Positions 1 through 13,400 of a stretch of 64,000 nt of DNA are shown here, piece by piece. Under the pieces are notes generated by a model. That model made no database searches, was not told the origin of the DNA, and saw nothing but the letters and a program-made list of their open reading frames with translations. The stretch's first letter is position 1. Each line of letters starts with the position of its first letter. Source of the stretch: Tetracentron sinense (taxonomy: Eukaryota; Streptophyta; Magnoliopsida; Trochodendrales; Trochodendraceae); contig CM026574.1 in the NCBI GenBank assembly GCA_015143295.1, forward strand, positions 14,882,938 to 14,946,937, in the 5' to 3' direction. The position numbers and the translations under genes were made by a program.

Positions 1-325
1 GAAACGGGCTTCTATAAATGTGAATTTTCTTTCCTATGATAACGGCCAACTACCGAAACCACCTCGACATTCTCTGGTTATTGATCTCTTTGGAGAAACT
101 TCACATTCTGGATGAAAGTACCCCCCATCTTCAGATTTGATTACCTACCCTTTACATCTTTGGCTGCAATTAAATGGCTTCCACTGGATGAAATATCTGA
201 TATGATTTTTTTTTCCAGAATAGATGTCGCTTTGTTCCATGGCCTAATCTTCTATAGCGTCATCGTTATTCAGTAGAAAGGCGGGTTTTTTTTCCATCTA
301 ATAAAATGTGGATCAAGAACCACTC

Positions 326-406
326 CTACCAGTGCAAAGAGCGAATCCTTCGAAGAACACGTGATTGTTTTTGCTTCTCCTCAACCGGGATCAGGCTTTC
401 CATGAG
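326..406 (-). CDS. Terminal exon of the bZIP gene, 26 codons plus stop
   Basis: This exon continues the zipper with LMESLIPVEEK and ends in RVLRRIRSLHW before TAG, the expected carboxyl end of GBF4-type bZIPs. A clean acceptor (TTGCATGCAG) sits just upstream on the minus strand at 407-416. It is in phase with exon 3, which ends KERFKQ. No alternative terminal exon with this tail was found nearer to exon 3, so the long intron is the best explanation. Confidence 0.9.
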   Translation of the reverse strand, partial: LMESLIPVEEKQKQSRVLRRIRSLHW

Positions 407-3400
407 CTGCATGCAAATCAATTGGACAGTTAGTTCTGCAGTAAGCTACTCTTGAAAATGGAGTACTCAGTTATCTTCATCCGGTATACAATCACCTTTA
501 AAAGACGTGAGCAAAAACATTAGAAAATAATTTATATAGAAACAGTAAACACATCAAACTGCCATTGAAGTTGGTCTACAAACATGGAGGTCATTATTTT
601 ACAAACAGAAATGTCAATTACCAGGCAACAGTACGGAAGTGCGCCTTTGTTCATTGAAAATTTAATTCATTAGAAATTCCTAGCTTCAGTTCAAATTATA
701 TTGTAGGAATAAACTAACCTTGGCCTTTTGCGTAAACAAGGGTTTACAGCCTAAAGATGTGTGCCCTATAGAGAAGGAAGACACCTTACATAAAAAAAAG
801 AAAAAGAAAAGCCGGGCCTAATATCTGTTGCAGCACTAAGCAAATTTAAAAGAAATGTGTCTTAAGATTCATCACATGGAGGTCATTATGATGGAAATTC
901 CAGAAAAAATGTGACAAGTTTGTTCCTTAAGTGTATCTCATACTAAGATTCTTAGTTCGTTAAAAAATTTAAGCATTGAAAATTTCATTTGGGCCTATAT
1001 GGATAAAAATATTGATTAGTACCAAGTTATTTGGAATAAAGATTCCAAAGAACAAACAACCCATATACACACACTCCTACTCAGGTCAGCAAAGGATGCT
1101 CATTCACATTGAAAGAAATTTAAAATATTACATGAGGCTAAAACTTACTTTTTATAAAGTAAAGCTGCACTCAGAAAAGTAAAGCTTCAATCAGAAGTCA
1201 GAACAATCATTAACGAGTAAACAAAATGGGAACCACAACCACCAGAAAAGAAGAAAACAAATCACCCAATTGAGTGAAATTAAATAGGATGCTTGCCATT
1301 ATCCAATCAGTTCAATTGTTCACCTACCATGCGTAGGATCCAGGGGACAATGCATCCCAAACCACTGATCCATCACGCACCATGCTGTTATGCTATACTA
1401 ATCATCACTGTCTGTGATACTAGACTAAAATTATACCGAAACATAACTAAACTCTAAAGTTACTACAACTGATCTTTGAAAAAATAAAGGAATCTGCAGG
1501 ACTGAGACCATATTTTCCAGTTTAACAATACAAGATGATTCAATCTTCTTTATTGATGATCACATCAAAGGAAATAAAGTAGCGTAGTCAAGGCGTTGCC
1601 TAGGCATTCTTGGCAAGGTATGGAATAGATGGGGGGCGGTGTGTTCTGGGCAAGCGCCAAGGCGACACCCGGATGCCTAATTGCTGGGCGATGGCCTAGC
1701 CGCTGCACTTCTACTTTTTTTTGATCGATATACCAAGCAAATATATAAAAAGGAAAGCATCACAAGTACAAAGGAGTAGGCTGCACTTCTACTTATTGTT
1801 ATCTATTATATTAATCAATATTAATTATGTTTATTATACTTTAATTAAATGAAAACTTAGTTTGTTATTAGTTAATCTTAACTATATATAATTGACTCTC
1901 TCTCATTTAACATTTTAGGGCAGAGGAGAAAAGAAAAGGCAGAGAGGTACTTACCTACGCCAACCATCGGCAGTCATCACCAGTGTCCACCATTGGTAGT
2001 TACCCCTGACGGCCTGCAGTCTTCAACGAGGTAATCTACCTCTTTTTTTCCCTCTCCCACTCTGCGGATTCTATGTAAAAGGAAGGAGCACTGGCAGCTG
2101 TTAACGAGGTAGACTACCATCCTTTTTTTTTAAGTCCTCTATTTTTTTTCCTTTCTCTGTTAGTCATTCCCTTTGCTGATTGGGGTTTGTTAAAAGGAGG
2201 GGGAGGACCACCGGCACATTCCCTTTTATGTGGAATGTGGAGTTGTGGACAAAGTTTCATGTTTATTTTTGTTCATGATGAATGTTGGTTGTTATTTCAA
2301 ATACCATTTGAGCCACCTTTTCTAAGTAGTTCATGACATTGTTACAAATCTCCCAAGAAATACCTAATTTCTCGCGAGAAATACCGAGAAAAACATTTAA
2401 AGTTTACAATTCCATTTTTATCACGGTATTTTAGAAGTATTGCGAGAAATGCAATTTTCTATTTTTATCACTTAATATCCCGAGATTTAGCCGATATTTT
2501 AAAAATATCGCAAAAAATATCAAATATTGTTGGTTTGATGAATTGATGATATTTATTACTATTCCCTATAATTTTGATTATTATTTTATTCATTGCCGAG
2601 ATTTAGGTAAGAAATACCTGGAAAAAAAATCCATATTTGAAAATCTCCCAAGAAAAACTCCAGCCGATAAAAACCTGAGAACAAGATTTTTGTAGCACTG
2701 GTTCATGAGTACATGGTGCTCTTTTTTGTTGGTAGTGTATTATCTTTTTGAGTGCATATCTCTTTAACTCTTGTATATATATAAATAAATTATTTATTTC
2801 TATTGCCTCGCCTAGCTAAGCCTGATCGCCTAGACGTCTTGATTATATTAAAATAAAGAAGTATATCTAACTACCTGTGAGACCTAATACTATTAACAAA
2901 AAACTATTAAAGCATCACCTAATGTCGTTCTGTTTTATGCTAAAATTCTGAAAGATGGAATCTAGACAAATTTTGACATAAAGGACTCAACACTAGATGC
3001 TTTGTCTGATACATATGGTAAATACAAATCGTACTAAACAAATAGATATTTGGAAGGTTTTGGATAATTGAACCATACAGGAAGTTCAGTATCAATGAGA
3101 ATTTCATATTCAAGGGAGTTAATTGAAGTCTAGGCAAACCCCTATAATTTATTAGATCAGATGCAGCTTCCCCAACACAAAACATCCTAGGGCATCCAGA
3201 TTCATCCTAAGCACTATAAATTCAACAAAAAAACATGTCTGAATTTCCAAAAAACACCATCAACTTTGATAACATGCTTGACATATCATAATTTGATAAA
3301 TTGCCCAATCAAATTTGACAATCTTAAGAGATCTCTTTATGTTCTCCTGATATTTCTTCAGACATTTAAGGCATGTGCTTTATGGTTTCATTAGGAATGC

Positions 3401-6400
3401 TTTCCTTTTCAACTCTACAACTTATGTGACCATTTAATATAGCCTACCCCAATGAACCATAAAATTAGTTCACTGGTTCCAGAAGGGGATATGTGACAAG
3501 GCAGTGATGAGGTCCATTACCAAGCCTTGAAATACTTTTGGTTTTCAGGTGAGTTTTAGTGACTCTTCCCACTGTTATCCACAGGGGAGGCTACTCAAGT
3601 GTACTTTCAGCCAAGCCTATACTAAAGAAACAGGTCACTAGAATTTGTAATGACAGGAATATTGTAGGCAACGAAATTGCCACACCTAATGGGTCGAGGT
3701 GCACCAATATCAGTGCATCCGCATCACACCATATCAAATGATGTGTATTAACTATTAACACTTTCATCACACTCAAATCATTTGATGAGGGGTTCTAAAT
3801 TCTAATTTTGGTATACGTGTGTGCTTTATATCTAAGCCAAATGGGTGGGGTGTACCAAATTTAGGTATACCCACTTCACACCAAATCAAAGGGAGTGGAG
3901 TATGTGCACCACCACATCTTCTCTCCCTTTCATGCCTCTCATTCTCCCCACCTTTTTCCACACTTCTCTCTCCATATCTATCTATGACCAGGGGGGCGGG
4001 GGGGTTAAGAAGCATAATACACTCACCCTCTCTCTCTCTCTCTCACATATGTCCGCAGAGAGTTCTCTCATCTCGCGGTCAGCCGTCTCATCATTCTCAT
4101 CCCACCACATCTATAGGGGTGTATCAAGAATGATACACCCCACCCATAGTACATCAGCTCACCATCTCTCCTTTCTCTACGCAAGCCAACCAACCACCCC
4201 AATGTTTGATCCTTTATCCTTATCCCTTCACCTTCCTTCCCTTTCTCTCACATCTCCCACTCACCAACAACCACATACTCTCCCACTCTCACATTTTCTT
4301 GGGATCACTGTTTGACCCTTTATCCTAATCCCTCCACCTTCCTTCCCTTTCCCTCACGTCTCCCACTCACCACCAACCACATACTCTCCCACTCTCAAGT
4401 TTTCTTGTAATCCTCATCTAAATCAAAGAGTGCAAGGGACAGCAATCAAGAGGGGAGATAAGCCTCTTGGTTTGGGGATAACAGAAGGGGATAGAGACTC
4501 ATCTCCCTAGGTACAATCCAATGGCTATGACCTAGGCTGGCTGGCTGCATACGGGAAAGAGGGAGGAGACGGAGGAGAAAGAGAAACTCCAATAGAGGAG
4601 CTCTCGGTCCATCAAAACAAGGACAGCACCCCAGGTTCCTCCCTTCATCATCATCTTTCCTTCTCTAATAAAGAGAGAACCCATCAAAAAGAGGCAGGCT
4701 GAATATCATAGCAGCTCCCAAAGCAGGGGCTGCATGATCACAGAAAATGGGGGGTTGCATACCAAAATAGAGGAGACCAGAGAGTTTCTCCAAAGAAGGC
4801 AACAGTGCCCCACCTTCCTCTACCTCATGTCCCTCTCTTCTCTTATGTAGAGAGAGGAAAACAGCAAGGTGCAAAGGAGGGGCTGGCTGAAATTTATCAG
4901 CCACCAAAACAGGGGGCTAAGATGAGAACAAAAAAAGGGCAGAAACCAGAAAGGGAGCTCTCGGTTGGTCAGTCACAACACTGCTTCACAGTGTCCTCAG
5001 ATCATACATGGCAATAACCCCAATGACTTGGGACCATTGACTGGCCAATGGTTGGACCTTGAGATGGTCCTGCCTTGAAAAAAACTGAAGGCAACATCTT
5101 CATCCCGATAGCAAAGGGGACTAAAAGGAGGAGCAGCCACCCCAAAAAAGGGGAGGGCAAAAGGAGGGCACCCAACCAGGTGCACACCATGCAGAGTGGC
5201 TCCTCCACTCTGTGACAGGTCAGCCTAAAAGGTAGACCTGTCTCAAGGCACCCCAAAAGGGGAGTATGAGGCAGCAGACCCTAAAAGGGCCCGCTAAGGG
5301 ACTAGTTGAAAGACCAGGCCCGCACGTCAGTTAAAGCCCATAAAGGGAACACCTTATTGGCTAACCCCTGTGCCCATCAATTTATAGAGCCTGCAACCCA
5401 AATTGGCTTTAGAATCTCTTGGTTCCTCGAAAGGGGAGCTGTTATTGAGGGGACATGTTGGCACCCCAAAAGAGGAGTCTTCATTAACCGGGGCTTCCAA
5501 GAAGGGACTAGTTTTAGTGGACCGCCCCACGGGTCGTTCCATGTACAAGTCGGTCTATGGGTCGATCCATGTACAAGCCAACTCACAGATTGCTCCATGG
5601 ATAGGCAAATAGCCCCACATATAGGCAAATCCATGAATCGCTCTTGCCTTCTGGCCAGAAGAAGAGAAATTCAAAGGAAAGATACAAGAGTTCTCCAAAA
5701 TAGAGAGCTCCACTATTTCCTAATTTTTAGGAAATTCTTATACCAAACAAAAGATTTTATAATATAAATTCCACTGAAACTAAAGAATATAAAAAAGGTA
5801 GAAAAGAAAGCCATAGAATTGAAAGCCTTTTTTTTAAAATGAAGAGCAGGTCTCAAAATAATTGGACCCACCATCCTAACCATAGAGAGAAAAAAAGCAA
5901 GGAGAAGAAGAGAGGAGAGTACCTTGGCTTCACACCACTCTCTTCGCAGGAGAACTCAAAAGCACGAAGCTCCAATATCTCTTTTCATCCCCTTAAAATC
6001 TGTCTCTACAAGAGTATATATACTTCAAAAGAAAAACCTTATTCAGAGAATTACGAAATTACCCCCTTATATACTCTTGTAGAGACAGATTTTAAGGGGA
6101 TGGAAAGAGATATTGGAGCTTCGTGCTTTTGAGTTCTCCTGTGAAGGGAGTGGTGTGAAGCCGATGTGAAACCAAGGTACTCTTCCCTCTCCTCTCTTCT
6201 TCTCCTTGCTTTATTTCTCTCTGTTCCTTTTCTGTGCAAGCCATTGAATCAAGCCCTAAACCCCAACCAGATTGCTGCCACCCCTGTCATTGCTCCCATA
6301 GTGCTGCTACACTCACCCAGCACCCTATAGTACGTCTGTACAGCCCCATAATCCCTGTCCATTGTGGCTGCACATGCCCTAACCCTAGAGAAACCCCTGT

Positions 6401-7397
6401 CTTGGATTGTTGGAACCTTTTAGCCTTCCTAAGGCTAAAACAGTAGGTTTACATCTTGACCTTTTGCTGTCCCAAACCTATAACAACCAGTGTTTGGCTA
6501 TCACTCCTTCCCTAACTCCTACAGTCCCTTCCCATTGCATCCGTACCAATCCTTAACGTAATTTTAATTTGTGTTCGTTTTCCTATGATAAAGCTGTTGG
6601 GTTTTGTATTATTGAAATCAAGATTAGCTGGAACCAAAACCTGTATTTGTTTGATTAACATTGTCAAGTCTAATCTGTTTTTTTAAGGATTGAAGAGATC
6701 CCATTGATCATTGATTGATATCCCTAAGCTAGTAGAAGTTCCCACTTCCATTACGATCACTCGATTAAATTTGTAGGTTTGTCACTGTAGGATTGTGATT
6801 TAACCTAGGATATTGCTGATCGTCTTTTTGGAGTTCTGTATGGTGATTGTGGAATTCAAATAATTTTATATTTATTATTATTGCTGCAATTGGAATTCTG
6901 ATCTCACAAACACATCATCCTAGGTTAGTCGCATTGTCCTGCATCAGACATCCTAGCCAAGTAACAAAAAATGGAGTTTTGTTCAAAAATTCGCGTTTTA
7001 TTCGCGAATTTTTGGGTTGCCGAAGCATTCGGCGTTTAAATCGCATTTTTTTTATAAAAAAAAAAAAACGCCATTTTTATGAATAATTCGTGTTTTTTAC
7101 GAATTATTCCCGAACTTTCCAAATTATTCCCGAATAATTCCCAAATTATTTCAGAATGATTCAAAAATATTACTTATTTTGTATATATTTTAATCAAATT
7201 GTTCTGTATATTTTTATAATTATTAATTTCTTTTTATTTTTTTCCCAAACCCTGACTTTGTCACTATGCATCCTAGAACTTCTGTGTTTATGCTATGGTA
7301 GGAGAACTAGTTGAACAAAATCAACCGAAGTATGAAAAATTGGTTTGAGTATGAGTCGTAAAATTTGTTCAAAACTCTTATTGTAGAACTATGATTT

Positions 7398-7432
<35 letters not shown>

Positions 7433-10400
7433 TGTGTGTGAGCATATATATATTTATATAGGGGAATGGTTCTTTTTTTGATCGATGAACTTGTTACCTT
7501 CACTAGTCCTTTTTACCCATATGTATTGAATACCATTCAATTAAATATAAGGGTATTTTCGTAAGGGACAATTCATTAAATAGGGGAGAGAAAAAGTACA
7601 AGAAAATTCAAAGTGTATTTTCGTGTATTTTCTCACTCCTACATATAATGAATGGTTCCCTGTGAAAATACTAAAATACCCATTAATTTTAGCGAGTTTG
7701 ATAATTAATACGGAGGTAAAATTGTCTTCGTGGTCGTTACGAAATTCACCCATTAGTGAACGTTAGCAACACCATGTATACATAGAGAGATTAAAGTTAC
7801 AATTTGTGTTCCCTTCTACTGGAAAAACCACATAGATTGGGCCAAGTTCTTGTTGACTAGACATCAAGTCTCGTAGAACCTTGCGAATACTTAACCAACA
7901 ATATGAGGTAGAATGAGAATTTAGTTCAACCACCCTCAAAGGCACACACATAACTCACTGACATCTCTTCTATGTACCTCCCACTCCAACCTTCTGCTAT
8001 TACTAAAGAGGGCATTCTCTGTCACAAACACCATAACCCTTTCAATTGTAACACATGCCCACCATAATCACCAGAACAACCCTAACCAGTCAAATCCTCC
8101 ACGATAATGGTTCTACTATGTCCAAAACACCTCTTGATAATGGGCTTCAAGTCACCAAAAAATCCAAGCTGCAAAGGTTTTTTTAGTATGATTAGAGGTA
8201 GGACAACTCATAATAACATACCCCATCCTTCAAATATTCAAAACTTAGACAGTCAAGGTGATGTAGGACTATGCAAGGAAACATATCCTCTGTGTTCTTC
8301 CCTGGATTCTTCCCAGTGGCCAGCGTTTTTGGAGGCTAGGATCTCTCCAAGAGGTGGTTACAACTACTAAATTTGTACAACTCATTGATCCTGACCTTCC
8401 AACACTCATGGCCACAGAGAAGAACCCAGGGAAGAACACAGACAATTTACTTCCACTATGCAATGGCCTAAAGTCTAATGTACCCCAAGTCATCAATCCA
8501 ATGTGACATGGGGGTCTTTTTCTTCTTCCTCCGCCTTTGGCAAACCTGAAATTCATTGGGCTTTTGGATGTGCGCATTACAAGGTTTAGAGAATTTGTTT
8601 ACCCCTTCTCAATTCAACATCCACTTTGTATCATAGTAATGTAGATGGCGAACATTACCTTGCAAATGCAACTGTAACATGCTTGATGATGTAATATGAT
8701 GCATTCATGGTGGGACCTACAATGTTCACATCTCATCTCAACAAGAGGGCCCACAAAAAGAATTGGTTGCTGTCCTAAAGCATTAATATCATAACAAACA
8801 ATAAGATTTGATTTTAGCATGGTTTTGTAGTAAGCCTTGGCCTTTAAGTTTCTAGGTAATTAATTAGGTTTCATCATATTTTATATGACATTAATTTTGT
8901 AATCTTGAGTGTTGACTTTTAATGATACTTGTCAAGTTCTGTATGCGTCTTAAATTTTTTAAGAAAGGTTGTTAGTTCAAGGAGTCTTTTGAGTTTCCAA
9001 TGCTTGAGAATTCTGGAAGACATTAGAAAAGAGTTCGTCAATTTTTTAAAGTTCTAGAATAATCCAGAGTTGTTGGAGTTATAATTGTTTAGATTCAATA
9101 TATGTAATTTCTATATAAGGCCAAGGGAGCAAGCTCGTAAGAACAACTTTTGTGATCAATCTTACAGAAATTATTTGAATAAGTTAAGCCTAGTTCCTGT
9201 AGTTCCAGCAAAGATTACTGTTGCTTAAGGATTTAAATGGTGGTTGACTGCATTACAATCCCCACATGAAAGTTTCAAAACTTAGTACTTACGCAAAAAA
9301 ATAACTTCTTATAACTATTGGACCTAGTAAACCTACATATAAAGGTAAGCCTGACACACGGTCAAGACTATTAATTTTTTGAAATTTTGTGGCTTGACTT
9401 TTCTCATCAATGTAGCTGAAAAAGCACTTGAACTGCGATTATGCACCATGTATACCATTAAAGATGCCATCAACTTTCATCAATTCGATCAGAGAAAAAA
9501 CTTACCTCTAAGTTCTATCAGTTGAAGGACCATACCAGAAAAGAGAATGATGCATTAAATAGCCTGCATTAGAAGATCTTTGATCCTTTTCGTAGCACAT
9601 TAAGAATATCTAAATTCAAGTGGGCTACCCTCAATTTAAAGATCTCTATGGTGTCCTTTAACACAACAGATTTCATCTTACACTCCTTGCATTTTCCCAT
9701 TTAACCAAAGGTAGGAAAAATTGTCACCAAAGGTCAACTAGTCTAGTAACACTCTAGTTCTAGAAGCTTGACTAGGGCAAGACAAGGTTTTGTCAATGGA
9801 AAGTAGATTGTGCAAATTTAAAAAGTCATTGATTTTAATCAAAATGTACAATGAAGAAATGTTCACTTTTCAAACATATCCGTGTCTCATGTATAATATA
9901 GTGCTACTATTTACATTTTCTTCCGTAGAAAAAGCCATGAGTAGATCAAGTGTCGACCTGAGTAACTCAAAAAATTAGGAACGCCAGAAACCAGGCCAAG
10001 TCAATGAAAGATTTTTACCTACATTTCCCTCCAAGTAGCCAGACAAATGTTTTTACTTGCTGAGTTTTCCCATTATGCATTTTCTTCTTCTTTTTTTTGA
10101 ATGGGGAAAGAGAAGAGGGGGGGGGGGGAGTAATATGAATTCCAATATGCAAAGAGGATCATCCATTTACATCTAGTTCTCCTAAGAGTTAACAGCCTTC
10201 TTGGATTTCCCTACGAGTGTCACAGATGGACAAATTCTTTTATATACCCAATGATGCCACTTGTTGACTGTTCTTGTATATTTTTAGTTGGATATCACTT
10301 TTGTTGAGTATGTTCCTGACTTTCTTTCCAAGGGAAGTTACTTTGTGATGGTGGCTTCCCGAAGGGGAGAAGTGCACCGATGAGGGAAGCAGATCACAAG

Positions 10401-13400
10401 TGCTTCTTCCCTCTGAAAATAGTGCATCCATCTAGTTCTGAGCTGAGAGAGAGTCACTCCTTGGACAAGGCGCTTCAATTTCAGCCGTGTGAGCTTAAGA
10501 CATATCAAAAACAAAAGATGAAGGCACAGTCCTGAGCAATTCACCACCCAATTTGCACTTAAGGCTTACTTACCCGATTTTTTGATTAAGGAGCCAAACA
10601 ACTAGTTCCACTCACCGAGTTTCAGACTATATATTTCTCTTCCCTTTCTTTTGAGTTTTTTCATTTCTGTTTTATATTGCAAAAAGAAATAAAATCACTT
10701 TCAAATTGCGAAGAGAATGTAGGACCCCCTACTTCTGTGAAAGAGTTAGTGCCCTCATTGAAATTCCTATGAGCATGACTAGATAAATATTAACATCAGC
10801 ACAAGGCCCTTTATGTACAAAATGTTGTCGGGTAATCTCCGAAAACCTTCCAACTAGCCTGAAGCCCAAATGATCGGCTTCTTTTGTTCTTCCAATTTTT
10901 CCATCAACTTCTATTTTGGGGGATGATTCTCCAAAAAATATCTCCAAATTTATTTCTCTCAAATATTCCCCCTTTTAATAAATCAACAAAAATGATCAAT
11001 TCATTCAAGAGATTATGAAACAAGATTCTCTCAATAGAGTTCAAAGTATCAAACTGAATCATGAATTTACAAAGCTCCATGGGATGGTTAGCCATCTCAT
11101 CATTGGAGTTATCCAATAGAACATAAGAATCAAGCTGTCAAGAAACACGTAATTAAATGTAGATAGAAGTACACTAGGAGGGCACCCCTGGAATCACCAT
11201 ATAAATTTCTGTCCATACTGTTAAAAGAAGTTACCTAAAAAATTATTCACCCTAAAAAAAAATTAAGTTCTCCCACCAAGATTTTATAGGCCAACATAAA
11301 GCCTGAGGCAAATACCATAAGAGTCGAACAAACATTTTGACATCTGACTTACATACACAAGACCCAAAAAGAAAAAAGAAACATTAAATTCCCGGTTGAT
11401 AAATACCCATAATTTAATTTCATAAAATTTGTATCAGTTAAACAATTCTCTTGAGTTATAGAATTCCTTCATTTATTCAAGTAATGAAATTGAGTTGCAG
11501 AAACTTGATCAAGTAGATCCAATGAAAAAATTGCAAAATTTAAGACAAACTTGATCATCTTTTGAAGTAGTCATAGATCTGATTTTGTTTCCAGAAAATC
11601 CACTGCCTACTTAAATTGAACACAGAGAGCCTACAGCTAAGCCATCTGAAAATTTTGCAAGTATCTTTTCAAGGATTTAAAACTATAAAGTATGTGAATC
11701 CATTGAAACCATCAGGCAGTAATTGTGAACATTAGTCCTATCCATAGTGACCAAATAACCGTATAATACCACACTGCTAGTCCACTAATCACACAGCTTG
11801 CCTACCCAAAAGGGAAAAAAAACAAAGTTTTTACACCCTTTACTTCCAGGTCTGGCTGCTTTCTTGATTGATGTTTGGAACAGAGTTCGGCAAATACACA
11901 ACTCTGGTCAGGTGAAATGATTACTATTTTGTGACGTATTTGATGGCAACATGGTGCTGTCAATCTCACCTCAGTCATTTACATGGTATCACGACTATAT
12001 AAAATATGTTCTCCTAATTATCCATGATAGAGCGTTATGTCGAATTCTAACTCAACACATGCATAAGATTATTAGCATATACCATGTAGAACATTTAGTT
12101 AACTTTATGCAACCAATTACCAGAGGATTCAAACAAATAATAAGGTACTTCCAACCTAAAATTTTCAGCATAACCAGCAAATCACTATAATATTATTACT
12201 TTCAGGGAAGTGCTCGCCTGCACGGTGCATGAAGCCATAAACATATAAACATTGTCAAAATTTCTGAAGTTAGAACAACAAAGATTTTTATGGTAAATCA
12301 ATACATTCTTCAACTGCCACACCTACAAAGGGGTTTCAGTCTTCATTCAATTTTTTGCCATTTGTATTAGAATGAAAGAACCCTTAAAGGGCGAAACTAA
12401 GCTCAATTTTGTTGATCTTCGCCAATCAAAATGCAAAGTTTGAATTATGAATAAGCGAATATACAAAACTATATACAATCCATACCTGCTTAAACCTTTC
12501 CTTCATCTGTTGTTCCTGCAAATAAGTTTTTTTCATTAGTTCATATTTCATAATGCAAATGATGCAAACTACATGAGATCTTAAGGAAAAGCCCAATAGT
12601 AGTTGATTGACAGGGTAGAATTGGACAATGAAATTGGATCTTGAAAAAAATGCCCCATCATGCTGTCACTCAGAAATCTGAAGACACTGAACCATTTCTC
12701 TTTCACTCAACCATACATGCCTATCCCAATTTTCTCAAACTGTCTCATATAATGGATCTAAATGTGAATCCATTACATGAATCCTACAGAATACATAACT
12801 GTGCAACTTGAATCCGAAGGTGGAAGAAGATAAAAGTTTTGCTAAACAGGCTAAACCAAGAAATTATGCCCTATACCCAGCAAAACAACTGTAGAACTTC
12901 ATATCCACAATATAAAACATGCATAAAAGCTGGAAATTCAAACAGTACCTGTTCTCTCACTAGCCGTGCATTCTCCTGTTCCAGTTGTGTCACTATTGTT
13001 TCTAGCTCGTTCGTGTAGGCCTAAAGTTCAAAGAAAACAATACATATTCATCAGCTCAATCAAAGAGAGATGAAGAACAACAAGAACATGTCACAGCAAA
13101 ATCACCTGCTTCCGCTCCCTCGATCTAGCTGCAGACTCTCTGTTCTTAATCATCCTCCGCTGTCTCTGCTGAGCTACCCTATCGATCGGTTCTTGCAGGG
13201 CACGCCTCTTCCCCCTCCCTCGTCCTCCTCCTTCTACTCCATTCCCAAACCCTAAAATAGGCCCCTCAAACTGCTGCTGCTGCTGCTGAAATTGATCATT
13301 CATCATCGAATTAACAGCAAAAATACCTTGCCCTGGCTCCTCTGCAGCCGAAATCCTCACATCCTCCTCTCTAACTGCTCCCGCCATCGTCAGAAAATCC

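Larger units (their letters stand above)
407..12485 (-). other. Giant intron 3 of the bZIP gene (12,079 bp)
   Basis: The donor GTATG lies at 12481-12485 and the acceptor AG at 407-408. No convincing gene lies inside. Contents I could recognise: an hAT-like element (1580-2850), CT-rich low-complexity DNA near 4030, a 106-bp tandem duplication (4203-4415), GC-richer imperfect repeats (4500-5650), a long inverted repeat (5884-6222), a TA run (7400-7430) and a stretch near 8900-9250 that resembles an old Copia-type LTR (TATA-like motif then short leader). The small open frames inside show no family resemblance. Confidence 0.85.

Noticed and set aside
3559-5767. Several open frames of 60-156 codons on both strands
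   Set aside because: They come from CT-rich or repeated DNA inside an intron, have low-complexity Ser/Pro/Leu translations and no family resemblance.
8900-9700. Possible Copia LTR with a gag remnant
   Set aside because: Only a TATA-like motif and leader-like text support it; no LTR borders, second LTR or clear gag motifs, so it is mentioned only within the intron entry.
10240-10547. Possible alternative last exon of the bZIP gene (minus strand)
   Set aside because: After an AG near 10518 the in-phase reading stops within nine codons and lacks the family tail, which is found intact at 326-406.
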